Position numbers and translations under genes: made by a program. Positions 7,324 to 14,100 of a stretch of 15,565 bases of DNA are shown piece after piece. This DNA comes from Chloroflexota bacterium. Lineage in GTDB: Bacteria > Chloroflexota > Dormibacteria > Dormibacterales > Dormibacteraceae. The stretch's first letter is position 1. Every line of letters starts with the position of its first letter. The notes under the pieces are model-generated. The model searched no databases. It was not told the DNA's origin and was given only the letters and a program-made list of their open reading frames with translations. The stretch lies in contig VBGV01000066.1 of NCBI GenBank assembly GCA_005880755.1, forward strand, positions 1 through 15,565, in the 5' to 3' direction.

Positions 7324-8571
7324 ATGGGAGATCAGGAGGAGCTTTTCCCGGTTCCGGCGGGTTCCGAGCCGAAAGCCCCGCTCGCGACTCGAATGCGCCC
7401 CCAAAGCTTCGACCAGCTCGTCGGCCAGCGCCAGGTGGTGGACGTGCTTCGGCAGCTCACCCGTTCGGGTCATCTCCCGAGCATCGTCCTGTGGGGTCCG
7501 CCGGGCAGCGGCAAGACCACGCTCGCGCGGCTGCTGGCGAGCGAGACCAACGCGCGGATGGTCGCGATGTCCGCCGTCACCGCGGGGGTGGCCGACCTGC
7601 GCAAGGTGGTGGCCGAGGCCAAAGTGCACCAGCGCGCCGGCCTGCGCACGGTGCTGTTCATCGACGAGATCCACCGCTTCAACAAGGCGCAGCAGGACGC
7701 CATCCTGCCTCACGTCGAGGATGGCACCGTGACCTTGATCGGCGCCACCACCGAAAATCCCTCGTTCGAGGTGATCTCGCCGCTCCTGTCGCGCAGTCGC
7801 GTCTTCCGGCTGGAGCAGCTCGACCGGGACGAGCTGAAGCAGGTCGTCGAGCGGGGGCTGGTGGAGCTGCACGCGACGATCGAGGAGGATGCGATGGATG
7901 CGCTCCTCGAGGTGGCGCGGGGTGACGCCCGCGTCGCGTTGAACGGACTCGAGGCCGCCGCCGCGCTGGCCGGCGAGGCAGCGATCGGCCTCGACCACGT
8001 CGAGCGCGCGATGCAGCAGCGCCACCTGCTTTACGACCGCGCCGGCGACCAGCACTACGACATCGTGTCGGCGCTCATCAAAAGCGTCCGCGGCAGCGAC
8101 CCCGACGCGGCCGTCTACTGGATGGCCCGGATGCTCGAAGCCGGCGAGGACGTGATGTTCGTCGCCAGGCGGCTCGTCATCCTGGCGGCCGAAGACATCG
8201 GCCTGGCCGACCCGCAAGCGCTGCCAGTCGCCGTCGCCGCGCAGCAGGCGGCCCACTTCGTCGGCATGCCCGAGGCCGTCTTGCCGCTGACCGAGGCGGC
8301 ACTCTACCTTGCGCTGGCGCCGAAGTCGAACTCCGCGCTCACGTCATACGGCGCCGCACGCGAGCTCATCCAGGAAACGGGCAATGAGGCGGTCCCGCTG
8401 CACCTTCGCAACGCGCCCACCGGGCTGATGAAGTCGATGGGTTACGGCCGCGGCTACAAGTACGCCCACGATGAGGAATCCGGCGTCGCCGACCAGGTGC
8501 ATATGCCGGAGAAGTTGAAGGGCCGCAAGGTCTACGCCCCCAACCCGCGCGATCGCAAGCCGGGAAAATAG
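7324..8571 (+). CDS. rarA: Replication-associated recombination ATPase RarA (MgsA)
   Basis: RarA is a clamp-loader-related AAA+ ATPase acting at stalled replication forks. The 415-residue protein has an N-terminal RMRPQSFDQLVGQ segment, Walker A GPPGSGKT (58-65), Walker B LFIDEIHRFN (111-120), sensor 1 GATTENPSF (140-148) and the arginine finger in LLSRSRVF (R157). The helical C-terminal tetramerisation domain contains HYDIVSALIKSVRGSDPDAA, the ILAAEDIGLADP segment and the terminal KSMGYGRGYKYAHDE. Length and all motifs match the family. ATG 7324 was chosen because MGDQEELFP is a natural start. The longer frame from 7210 runs through the divergent promoter and the neighbouring gene. It is probably transcribed alone, since the next gene has its own operator-bearing upstream region. 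Confidence 0.96.
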   Translation: MGDQEELFPVPAGSEPKAPLATRMRPQSFDQLVGQRQVVDVLRQLTRSGHLPSIVLWGPPGSGKTTLARLLASETNARMVAMSAVTAGVADLRKVVAEAKVHQRAGLRTVLFIDEIHRFNKAQQDAILPHVEDGTVTLIGATTENPSFEVISPLLSRSRVFRLEQLDRDELKQVVERGLVELHATIEEDAMDALLEVARGDARVALNGLEAAAALAGEAAIGLDHVERAMQQRHLLYDRAGDQHYDIVSALIKSVRGSDPDAAVYWMARMLEAGEDVMFVARRLVILAAEDIGLADPQALPVAVAAQQAAHFVGMPEAVLPLTEAALYLALAPKSNSALTSYGAARELIQETGNEAVPLHLRNAPTGLMKSMGYGRGYKYAHDEESGVADQVHMPEKLKGRKVYAPNPRDRKPGK

Positions 8572-8598
8572 CCCGAGCATGTCCGCCTCATTCACGGT

Positions 8599-8610
8599 TA
8601 GTCCGGACTA
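8599..8610. promoter_or_regulatory. Palindromic operator-like site 1 (TAGTCCGGACTA)
   Basis: A perfect 12-bp inverted repeat lies 28 bases after the rarA stop. The flanking bases do not extend the symmetry. Its centre, between 8604 and 8605, is exactly 42 bp from the centre of an identical core downstream, which corresponds to four helical turns. There is no loop and no T-run, so a protein-binding site is more likely than a hairpin terminator. The cognate regulator is not in this window. Confidence 0.6.
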
Positions 8611-8636
8611 TCAGGCCTTTCCGGGTCACACAAAGC

Positions 8637-8656
8637 CGGATAGTCCGGACTATCCG
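8637..8656. promoter_or_regulatory. Palindromic operator-like site 2 (CGGATAGTCCGGACTATCCG)
   Basis: A perfect 20-bp palindrome contains the same TAGTCCGGACTA core as site 1. It ends 22 bases before the TTG start of the kinase-like gene. A weak promoter reading is possible: TTTCCG at 8618-8623, a 17-base spacer, then TAGTCC at 8641-8646. This would put the -10 box inside the palindrome and give a leader of about 20 bases carrying the AGGTGA ribosome site (8670-8675). Binding here would then block transcription. The repressor role is inference; the symmetry and repetition are directly visible. Confidence 0.65.
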
Positions 8657-8678
8657 AAATGGTGGCGCCAGGTGACCG

Positions 8679-9299
8679 TTGGCTGACGCGCTACTGATCT
8701 TCAAGCCCGACGCCGCCTACCGCCTGGCCGCGCGTGCCGGCATCTGGCGGTGGCTCTCGACCGAGCGCGAGTGGAAGGTCGAGTCGCTCGACTGGTTTCA
8801 GCCGCCGGCGTCCCTGATCGAAAACCATTACGACTTCCTGCAGGGCCGCCCCTTCTTTCCGTGGCTGGTCGATTTCATGACCGCGCTGCCCGTCGTGGTC
8901 GGCCGCGTGACCGCTTCGGCGGAGTCCCTGATGCAGATGCGTTGGGACCTCGGCGAAACCCAGATCGCCAAGTCGCGGCCGGGCTCGCTTCGCGAGCACT
9001 ACGGGATCTTCGGCGGGCTCAACTGCCTTCACCTCTCAGATGCGCCCGAGACGGGCGATGCGGAGGTCAAGCGTTGGTCGCAGTTCGTCCAGCTCGACGC
9101 CGTGAAGGTCCGTTTGGAGGACGAATCGGAAAAGCCCGACCACACCTACCATCTGCGCTCGCTCGCGACGCAGGTGGCGAACGGAATCCACGTCGATCTC
9201 GCGTCGCAGGCGATCGGAGAGCTGCTGGCCGAGGAGTCTGAGCTCGAGAGCACGGAGCTCGAAGCCCTGCGGCGGATTACGTTGGGGGCGCTTTCTTAG
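8679..9299 (+). CDS. Nucleoside diphosphate kinase-like protein with C-terminal extension
   Basis: Nucleoside diphosphate kinase passes the gamma-phosphate from an NTP to an NDP through a phosphohistidine. This 206-residue protein aligns over residues 4-140 with the family. K9 is in LLIFKPDA, Y51 and F59/F60 in YDFLQGRPFFPWLV, R88 and T94 in MRWDLGET, R105 in PGSLREHYG, and N115 with catalytic H118 in NCLHLSD. All active-site positions are therefore retained. It is divergent elsewhere and has about 65 extra C-terminal residues of unknown role; standard NDKs have about 135-150. The start is TTG 8679: an in-frame TGA at 8673 excludes anything further upstream, and AGGTGA just before it serves as ribosome site. 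The 3' end overlaps the convergent channel gene by 23 bases. Activity is plausible but unproven. Confidence 0.8.
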   Translation: MADALLIFKPDAAYRLAARAGIWRWLSTEREWKVESLDWFQPPASLIENHYDFLQGRPFFPWLVDFMTALPVVVGRVTASAESLMQMRWDLGETQIAKSRPGSLREHYGIFGGLNCLHLSDAPETGDAEVKRWSQFVQLDAVKVRLEDESEKPDHTYHLRSLATQVANGIHVDLASQAIGELLAEESELESTELEALRRITLGALS

Positions 9300-9828
9300 C
9301 CTCTTCCTCAGGTGTCGTGCCGTGGATCGTCACCGGCTTGGTGAACAGCTCTGAATTCGGCACGATGACGACGTCGCCGCCCTCGCTCCTGAGCAATGTC
9401 ACGCGGAGGCGGACCTCGCTCACGGTCCCGGTGTGCGTATCGAAGCTGATGCGATCGCCGATCCGGATGTGGCGCTCGAGCAGCACGTAATAACCCGATA
9501 CGTAGTCCCTCAGCAGGTCCTGCACGCCCAGCGCGGCGACGACGGTCGCAAGGACCAGGCCGAAGAGTGCGACGTTCGCGCTCTGGACCGCAAAGCTGAG
9601 CGCCGCGAACAGGCCCAGCCCGATGACGAGGCTGGTGACGATTCGGCGGCTGATCACAACCAGCTCGGCGCGGACGTGGCGCTTCATCAGCTGCTCGCCC
9701 GCGAAGCGCGAGACGAATCGCGACGCGACGATGAAGACGAACAGAACGACCAGGCCGATCGCGACGAACAGCAGGTTCTCGGGGCTCGGTTCGAAATGGA
9801 TGCCGCCGGGCGAGGCGGCGGGCATCAT
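9277..9828 (-). CDS. Small MscS-family mechanosensitive channel protein
   Basis: This is a MscS-type channel subunit, which opens under membrane tension to release solutes. The 183-residue protein has three hydrophobic helices at about residues 18-40, 62-82 and 86-117. The third is the pore-type helix VLATVVAALGVQDLLRDYVSG. The MscS beta domain follows, with IRIGDRISF, HTGTVSEVRLRVTLLRSEGG and VVIVPNSELF. The protein stops soon after this domain, so the C-terminal alpha/beta cage of full-length MscS (about 286 residues) is missing. The tail is short and charged. ATG 9828 overlaps the rplY stop (ATGA). The 3' end runs 23 bases into the convergent kinase-like gene. Short MscS-like proteins of this form occur in many bacteria, so it need not be a truncation. 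Confidence 0.87.
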   Translation of the reverse strand: MMPAASPGGIHFEPSPENLLFVAIGLVVLFVFIVASRFVSRFAGEQLMKRHVRAELVVISRRIVTSLVIGLGLFAALSFAVQSANVALFGLVLATVVAALGVQDLLRDYVSGYYVLLERHIRIGDRISFDTHTGTVSEVRLRVTLLRSEGGDVVIVPNSELFTKPVTIHGTTPEEEAKKAPPT

Positions 9829-10487
9829 TCTTCGGTCTCTTCTGCTTCCTGCGCGGCCGGAGCCTCGCCCGCGGCACCCTCTTCGCCCTCGGCCGGGACC
9901 GCGGCTTCGGCGGCCGGGACTTCCTCTTCGACCTTGAGCTCGCGCTTGTGCACGATCTTGACGACCAGCTCCTCGGGCGAGTCGAGCACGGTCACGCCGC
10001 TCGGGACCCTGATATCGGAGACCCGCAGCTCCGCTTCGATCTCCTCCAGCGGCGAGATGTCGACCTCAAACGATTCCGGGATATCTGAGGGCAGACATTC
10101 GACGCGGATCGAGTGCATCGGCTGCAGCACATCGCCATCTCCGGACTTGACCGGCGCCGACTCGCCGACGAGGCGGACGGGGACGTCGACCTCGATCTTC
10201 TCCTCCAGGTCGACCTGGTAGAAGTCGACGTGGATCGGCCCCAGCCGGCGAGGATGGGTCTGGATCTCGCGCACGAGCACCTTTTCGGTCCGGTCCCCAT
10301 CCAGGACCAGGTCGACCAGGTGGGTGCGACCCGACTTGAGGAACACCTTCTGGAACTCGAGCTTGTCGAGCGTGATCGGGGTCGCCTCGGTGTTGTGCCC
10401 GTAAACGATCGCCGGCAGCTTGCCTTCGCGCAGCATGCGGCGCGAGCGCTTGCCCAGAGGTTGGCGTGGTGAAGCTTTCAGTTGCAT
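9825..10487 (-). CDS. rplY: 50S ribosomal protein L25, general stress protein Ctc type
   Basis: L25/Ctc binds 5S rRNA in the large ribosomal subunit. The 220-residue protein is the long bacterial form. It has an N-terminal L25 domain (residues 1-95) with GKLPAIVYG (22-30), HLVDLVLDG and VREIQTHPRR...HVDFYQVD. A C-terminal TL5-type beta domain (about 97-182) contains VDVPVRLVGE and LPSDIPESFEVDIS. An Ala/Glu-rich acidic tail (about 187-220) completes it. ATG 10487 has a good ribosome site, GAGG, about seven bases upstream. The frame extends upstream to 10595 but would then overlap the divergent RDD gene. TATCAT (10522-10517), overlapping the RDD start codon, may be a -10 box. Translation is coupled to the mscS-like gene. 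Confidence 0.94.
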   Translation of the reverse strand: MQLKASPRQPLGKRSRRMLREGKLPAIVYGHNTEATPITLDKLEFQKVFLKSGRTHLVDLVLDGDRTEKVLVREIQTHPRRLGPIHVDFYQVDLEEKIEVDVPVRLVGESAPVKSGDGDVLQPMHSIRVECLPSDIPESFEVDISPLEEIEAELRVSDIRVPSGVTVLDSPEELVVKIVHKRELKVEEEVPAAEAAVPAEGEEGAAGEAPAAQEAEETEE

Positions 10488-10516
10488 GGCTGTGCCTCTG
10501 ATGGGAGAGCCCGCAT

Positions 10517-11032
10517 ATGATACGTCAAGCTGTGCAGAGCCCACCACCGCCCCCGCCTCCAGGCGGTCAGCCGCCGATGGCCCCTCCTCCTCCACCGCCG
10601 ATGATGCCGCCCGGTGGCGGCGCGATGGCGGTGCCGGGGAACCTGGCCAGTCCGGGTTTGCGAATCGTCGGGGGCTTGATCGACTTCATCATCCTGCTGG
10701 TCATCAACGGCATCATCGCCACGATCCTCCAGAAGGCCAACTGGCTCGCCGGCATCATCAACTTCGTCGCCGACCTCGCATACTTCGGCTACTTCTGGAG
10801 CTCGCGCGGCCAGTCGATCGGGATGATGGTTTTCGGATTCAAGGTGCGTGACATGGCCACCGGCCAGTACCCCGACATGGGTAAGTCCGTGCTGCGAGCG
10901 TTCATCTGGGTGGTCGAGGTCGGGTTCACAATCTGCATCATCGGGGCCGTCGGGTGGCTCTGGCAGCTGTGGGATCCGCAGAAGCAGGCGATCCACGACA
11001 AGGTCGCGGGGACGATCGTAACTACGAACTAA
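10517..11032 (+). CDS. RDD family membrane protein with polyproline N-terminus
   Basis: This is an RDD domain membrane protein; the family is linked to transport or membrane homeostasis, and no specific substrate can be named. The 171 residues begin with a proline-rich cytoplasmic stretch (residues 9-33) holding runs of seven and six prolines separated by Gly/Gln/Met/Ala. The RDD domain follows: SPGLRIVGGLIDFIIL (R49, D56), helices near 53-71, 77-94 and 130-150, SIGMMVFGFKVRD (100-112) and a family-typical ending QAIHDKVAGTIV. ATG 10517 has GGGAGAG about seven bases upstream. The gene is divergent from rplY, with the two ribosome sites almost back to back in a 29-base gap. Its stop overlaps the end of the mutase small-subunit gene by four bases. 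Confidence 0.88.
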   Translation: MIRQAVQSPPPPPPPGGQPPMAPPPPPPMMPPGGGAMAVPGNLASPGLRIVGGLIDFIILLVINGIIATILQKANWLAGIINFVADLAYFGYFWSSRGQSIGMMVFGFKVRDMATGQYPDMGKSVLRAFIWVVEVGFTICIIGAVGWLWQLWDPQKQAIHDKVAGTIVTTN

Positions 11033-11451
11033 CGCTGCGGCGTTTTTTCGTCCGGAAACCGCTTCCGCAGCCAGTCGACGATCTCCTGCAACGGAGTGCC
11101 CGGCGTGAAGATCTCCGCCACGCCCCGTTTCTTGAGCGCCGCGATGTCGTCGTCCGGGATGATGCCGCCGCCGAAAACGACGATGTCGGTGGCTTTCCGC
11201 CGCTTCAGCTCGTCGACCACGGCGGGAAACAGCGTCATGTGCGCGCCCGAGTGGATCGACAGTCCGACGACCTGGGCGTCTTCCTGCAAGGCTGCGTCGA
11301 CCACCATCTCCGGCGTCTGGCGCAGGCCGGTGTAGATGACCTCGTAGCCGGCGTCCCGCAGCGCGCGCGCGACGACCTTGACTCCCCGGTCGTGCCCGTC
11401 GAGACCGACCTTCGCCACGACGATGCGCACCGGTCGAACAGCGGTGGGCAT
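11029..11451 (-). CDS. Acyl-CoA mutase small subunit, B12-binding (McmA2/IcmB-like)
   Basis: This is the cobalamin-binding subunit of a two-subunit adenosylcobalamin-dependent acyl-CoA mutase. The 140-residue Rossmann-like domain has the base-off/His-on motif K14-VG-L-D18-G-H20-D-R-G, in which H20 replaces the dimethylbenzimidazole ligand of cobalt. GLSIHSGAHMTLFP (63-76) and the glycine-rich VVFGGGIIPDDD (91-102) bind the nucleotide tail. The size matches stand-alone IcmB or archaeal-type McmA2 subunits, not the fused 700-residue mutase. ATG 11451 overlaps the large-subunit stop (TGATG), giving equal co-translation. It is the last gene of its operon and converges on the RDD gene with a four-base overlap. 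No B12 riboswitch is seen near it. Confidence 0.93.
   Translation of the reverse strand: MPTAVRPVRIVVAKVGLDGHDRGVKVVARALRDAGYEVIYTGLRQTPEMVVDAALQEDAQVVGLSIHSGAHMTLFPAVVDELKRRKATDIVVFGGGIIPDDDIAALKKRGVAEIFTPGTPLQEIVDWLRKRFPDEKTPQR
11031..11048 (+). terminator. Possible intrinsic terminator after the RDD gene
   Basis: A five-base-pair stem AACGC/GCGTT with the four-base loop TGCG begins inside the RDD stop codon, and the T-run at 11043-11048 completes it. The stem is short, so efficiency is uncertain. It also lies in the 3' end of the convergent mutase small-subunit gene. Read in the other direction no T-run follows, so it would act only on the RDD transcript. Confidence 0.45.
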
Positions 11452-13094
11452 CAGACGACCGCCGTTTCGGTGTAAGTGCCGAACACTTCGATCATCGCGT
11501 GCATGATCTCGCCCTCGGTCGCGTACGCGCGCACGGCGTCGAGGATGTGCGGCATCAGGTTGTCGGTCCCGGCCGCCGCCTTCCGCAACCCGTTGAGCGC
11601 GCCGGCGCACTTCGCCTGGTCGCGCTTGCGTCGAACCTGCCGCACCCGCTCCGACTGCTCGCTCTCCAGACGCGGGTCGATGCGCAGAATGTCGATCGGC
11701 GGCTCATCGTCGACGGTGAACTCGTTGACCCCGACCACGAGGCGCCGCTTCTGCTCCAGCTCTTGCTGGTAGCGAAACGCCGCGTCGGCGATCTCCCTCT
11801 GGAAGAAGCCGACCTCGATCGCGGGGATCACCCCGCCGATCTCGTCGATGCGCTTGAAGTAAGCCTCGGCCTGGCGCTCCATCTCGTCTGTGAGCGCCTC
11901 GATGAAATAGCTGCCGCCCAGCGGGTCGATCGTGTTTGCGACCCCGGTTTCGTAGGCGAGGAGCTGCTGCGTGCGCAGCGCGAGACGCGCTGCTTTGTCG
12001 GTCGGTAGCGCGAGCACCTCGTCCATCGCGTTCGTGTGCAGCGACTGCGTGCCGCCCAGCACCGCGGCCAGCGCCTCGATCGCGGTGCGCGCGATGTTCA
12101 GCTCAGGCTGCTGCGCCGTGAGCGAGACTCCCGCCGTCTGGGTGTGAAAGCGCAGCTTCCACGACCGCTCCTGCTGAGCCCCGTAGCGCTCGCGCATCCA
12201 TCGCGCCCAGATCCGGCGCGCCGCGCGGAACTTGGCGATCTCCTCGAAGAAATCGATGTGCGCGTCGAAGAAGAAGGAGAGCCGCGACGCGAAGTCGTCG
12301 ATGTGCATGCCGCGCTCGAGGCACGCGTCGACGTAGGCCATGCCGTCAGCCAGCGTGAACGCCAGCTCCTGGGCCGCGGTCGAGCCCGCCTCGCGGATGT
12401 GATAGCCGGAGATGGAGATCGTGTTCCACTTCGGGACTTCGGCGGCGCAGTACTCGATCGAGTCGACGACCAGCCGCATCGACGGAGCCGGAGGAAAGAT
12501 GAACTCCTTCTGCGCGATGAACTCCTTGAGGATGTCGTTCTGCAGCGTGCCACCAAGACTCGACGCGGGCACGCCCTGCTTCTCGGCGACGGCGATGTAC
12601 ATGCAAAGCAAGATCGCAGCCGGTGAGTTGATCGTCATCGACGTCGTGATCTCGCCCAGCGGGATGCCGTCGAACAGTGTCTCCATGTCCGCCAGCGAGT
12701 CGATGGCCACGCCACAGTGCCCCACCTCGCCACGGCTGGTCGGCGCGTCCGAGTCCTGACCCATCAACGTCGGCATGTCGAACGCCACCGACAGGCCGGT
12801 CTGGCCGTTGGCGAGCAGGTACTTGTACCGCCGGTTCGTCTCCTCGGCGGTCGCAAAACCCGAGAACTGGCGCATCGTCCAGAGGCGGCCGCGGTAGCCG
12901 CTCGGGTGGATGCCGCGCGTGTAGGGGAACTGGCCGGGATATTCCTCGGCTCGGCCCGGAAGATCCTCTGACGTGTACAGCGGCCGGAGGGGGATGCCCG
13001 AGATCGTCGAGGTCTCGATGCCGTCCTCCCGCACCGGGCCGGCCTCGAAATCCTCGCGCCAGGCCTGCTGTGGTTCCCGCGCCCTTACTTTCAA
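11451..13094 (-). CDS. Acyl-CoA mutase large subunit, methylmalonyl-CoA mutase family, isobutyryl-CoA mutase-like (IcmA-like)
   Basis: This is the catalytic TIM-barrel subunit of a B12-dependent acyl-CoA mutase. The 547 residues include YTRGIHPSGYRGRLWTMRQF (58-77), GQTGLSVAFDMPTLMG (97-112), PAPSMRLV, the conserved GYHIREAG (H232) and GGTQSLHTNAMDE. Databases usually label this family methylmalonyl-CoA mutase. Two residues decide specificity: Tyr89 and Arg207 of the Propionibacterium enzyme correspond to F77 (RQFSGF) and Q195 (IAQKEF) here, the pair typical of isobutyryl-CoA mutase. Position A104 is not the Asp of 2-hydroxyisobutyryl-CoA mutase. The likely reaction is isobutyryl-CoA to butyryl-CoA. 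The start is TTG 13094, ten bases after the meaB stop with only a weak ribosome site; no ATG fits. The separate B12 domain follows directly. Confidence 0.92.
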   Translation of the reverse strand: MKVRAREPQQAWREDFEAGPVREDGIETSTISGIPLRPLYTSEDLPGRAEEYPGQFPYTRGIHPSGYRGRLWTMRQFSGFATAEETNRRYKYLLANGQTGLSVAFDMPTLMGQDSDAPTSRGEVGHCGVAIDSLADMETLFDGIPLGEITTSMTINSPAAILLCMYIAVAEKQGVPASSLGGTLQNDILKEFIAQKEFIFPPAPSMRLVVDSIEYCAAEVPKWNTISISGYHIREAGSTAAQELAFTLADGMAYVDACLERGMHIDDFASRLSFFFDAHIDFFEEIAKFRAARRIWARWMRERYGAQQERSWKLRFHTQTAGVSLTAQQPELNIARTAIEALAAVLGGTQSLHTNAMDEVLALPTDKAARLALRTQQLLAYETGVANTIDPLGGSYFIEALTDEMERQAEAYFKRIDEIGGVIPAIEVGFFQREIADAAFRYQQELEQKRRLVVGVNEFTVDDEPPIDILRIDPRLESEQSERVRQVRRKRDQAKCAGALNGLRKAAAGTDNLMPHILDAVRAYATEGEIMHAMIEVFGTYTETAVV

Positions 13095-13104
13095 CTCAGA
13101 TCAA

Positions 13105-14100
13105 TTATCGGTTCGCGCTTCGGTTGAGGATCTCTTCAGCGGTTCGGTATGGGGTGCCGTCCTCCAGCAGACGCTCCGCGAGCCGTGGGTCCTCCTCGAG
13201 CGCCTGCCGCGCCCGCTGCCGGGCCAGCTCCGCCGCGACCTCGGCCGTCTCGTCGCGCAGCCGTTTCTCGGCCAGCTCTTTCGCGCGCCCGGTCGTCTCG
13301 AGGTGCCGGCGATGCGCGAGGACGGCTTCCCAGAGCTGCTCGACGCCATCCTGGCGCGTCGCCACCGTGGCGATGATGGGCGCCTTCCACCCCCGTCTGG
13401 GCGACAGGTTGAGCATCGCCCGCAGCTCCGCGATCACGCGCAAATGGCCGTCGATGTCGGCTTTGTTGACGACGAAGACGTCCGCGATCTCGAGGATGCC
13501 GGCCTTGATCATCTGCACGCTGTCGCCGAGGTTTGGGGTCAAGACGACGACTGTGGTGTCGGCGACCGCCGCGACCTCGAGCTCCGACTGACCGACACCG
13601 ACCGTCTCGAGGATCACCTCATCGAAACCGAACGCGCCGAGAAGCCGGATTGCCTCGCGCGTGGCCAGCGACAAACCCCCGAGGTGGCCGCGCGCGCCCA
13701 TGCTGCGGATGAACACCTTCGTGTCGAGCGCATGGCGCTGCATCCGAATCCGGTCGCCCAGGATCGCGCCACCCGTAAACGGCGAGTTGGGGTCGGTCGC
13801 CAGCACCGCCACCGACCGCTGCTTCTGGCGCAGCAGCGCCACCACGGCGTCGACCAATGTTGACTTACCGGTGCCTGGTGCCCCCGTGAAGCCAGCCACC
13901 CCAGGCGCGCCGGCCTGGGTCCGCAGGGCTGCTTCAAGGTCGCGTACCGACGGGTCACGCCGCTCAACGAGAGTGATCGCCCGGGCGAGGGCGCGCACGT
14001 CGCCGGAGCGGAACTTCTTCAGCAGTCCTGGGTCGGAAAGGTCGTTACTCGCCCAACCAGCGTAGGGCGAAGTCGTGTCCGAGAACCACCACCAGCCCAT
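13105..14100 (-). CDS. meaB: MeaB/ArgK-type GTPase, chaperone of the B12 mutase
   Basis: MeaB is a G3E-family GTPase that loads adenosylcobalamin into the mutase and protects it from inactivation. The protein has Walker A GAPGTGKS (73-80), the MeaB signature SMGARGHLGGLSLATREA (133-150), Walker B DEVILETVGVGQSE (160-173), the guanine-specificity motif NKAD (212-215) and a helical C-terminal dimerisation region. It lies directly upstream of the mutase, as in most mutase operons. The start is uncertain. The conserved part begins near residue 23, but there is no ATG, GTG or TTG there. ATG 14100 is in frame with GAGGGG eleven bases upstream, overlapping the LCP gene by 56 bases; this gives 331 residues. 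The function is secure, the first 20 residues are not. Confidence 0.92.
   Translation of the reverse strand: MGWWWFSDTTSPYAGWASNDLSDPGLLKKFRSGDVRALARAITLVERRDPSVRDLEAALRTQAGAPGVAGFTGAPGTGKSTLVDAVVALLRQKQRSVAVLATDPNSPFTGGAILGDRIRMQRHALDTKVFIRSMGARGHLGGLSLATREAIRLLGAFGFDEVILETVGVGQSELEVAAVADTTVVVLTPNLGDSVQMIKAGILEIADVFVVNKADIDGHLRVIAELRAMLNLSPRRGWKAPIIATVATRQDGVEQLWEAVLAHRRHLETTGRAKELAEKRLRDETAEVAAELARQRARQALEEDPRLAERLLEDGTPYRTAEEILNRSANR

Noticed and set aside
8599..8656. Palindromes as a rho-independent terminator of rarA
   Set aside because: Neither palindrome has a loop or a following T-run, and the same core is repeated at a 42-bp spacing. Protein binding explains this better.
8572..8678. 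tRNA or small RNA gene in the rarA-NDK gap
   Set aside because: No cloverleaf, no T-loop GTTCNANNC pattern and no terminator. The structure present is accounted for by the two palindromes.
11451..13094. Plain methylmalonyl-CoA mutase assignment
   Set aside because: The residues at the Tyr89 and Arg207 positions are Phe and Gln, and the subunit split fits IcmA/IcmB. The family name is kept but not the substrate.
13085..13110. Cobalamin riboswitch before the mutase genes
   Set aside because: The gap between meaB and the mutase is only ten bases. No B12-box-like sequence was recognised there or before the LCP gene.
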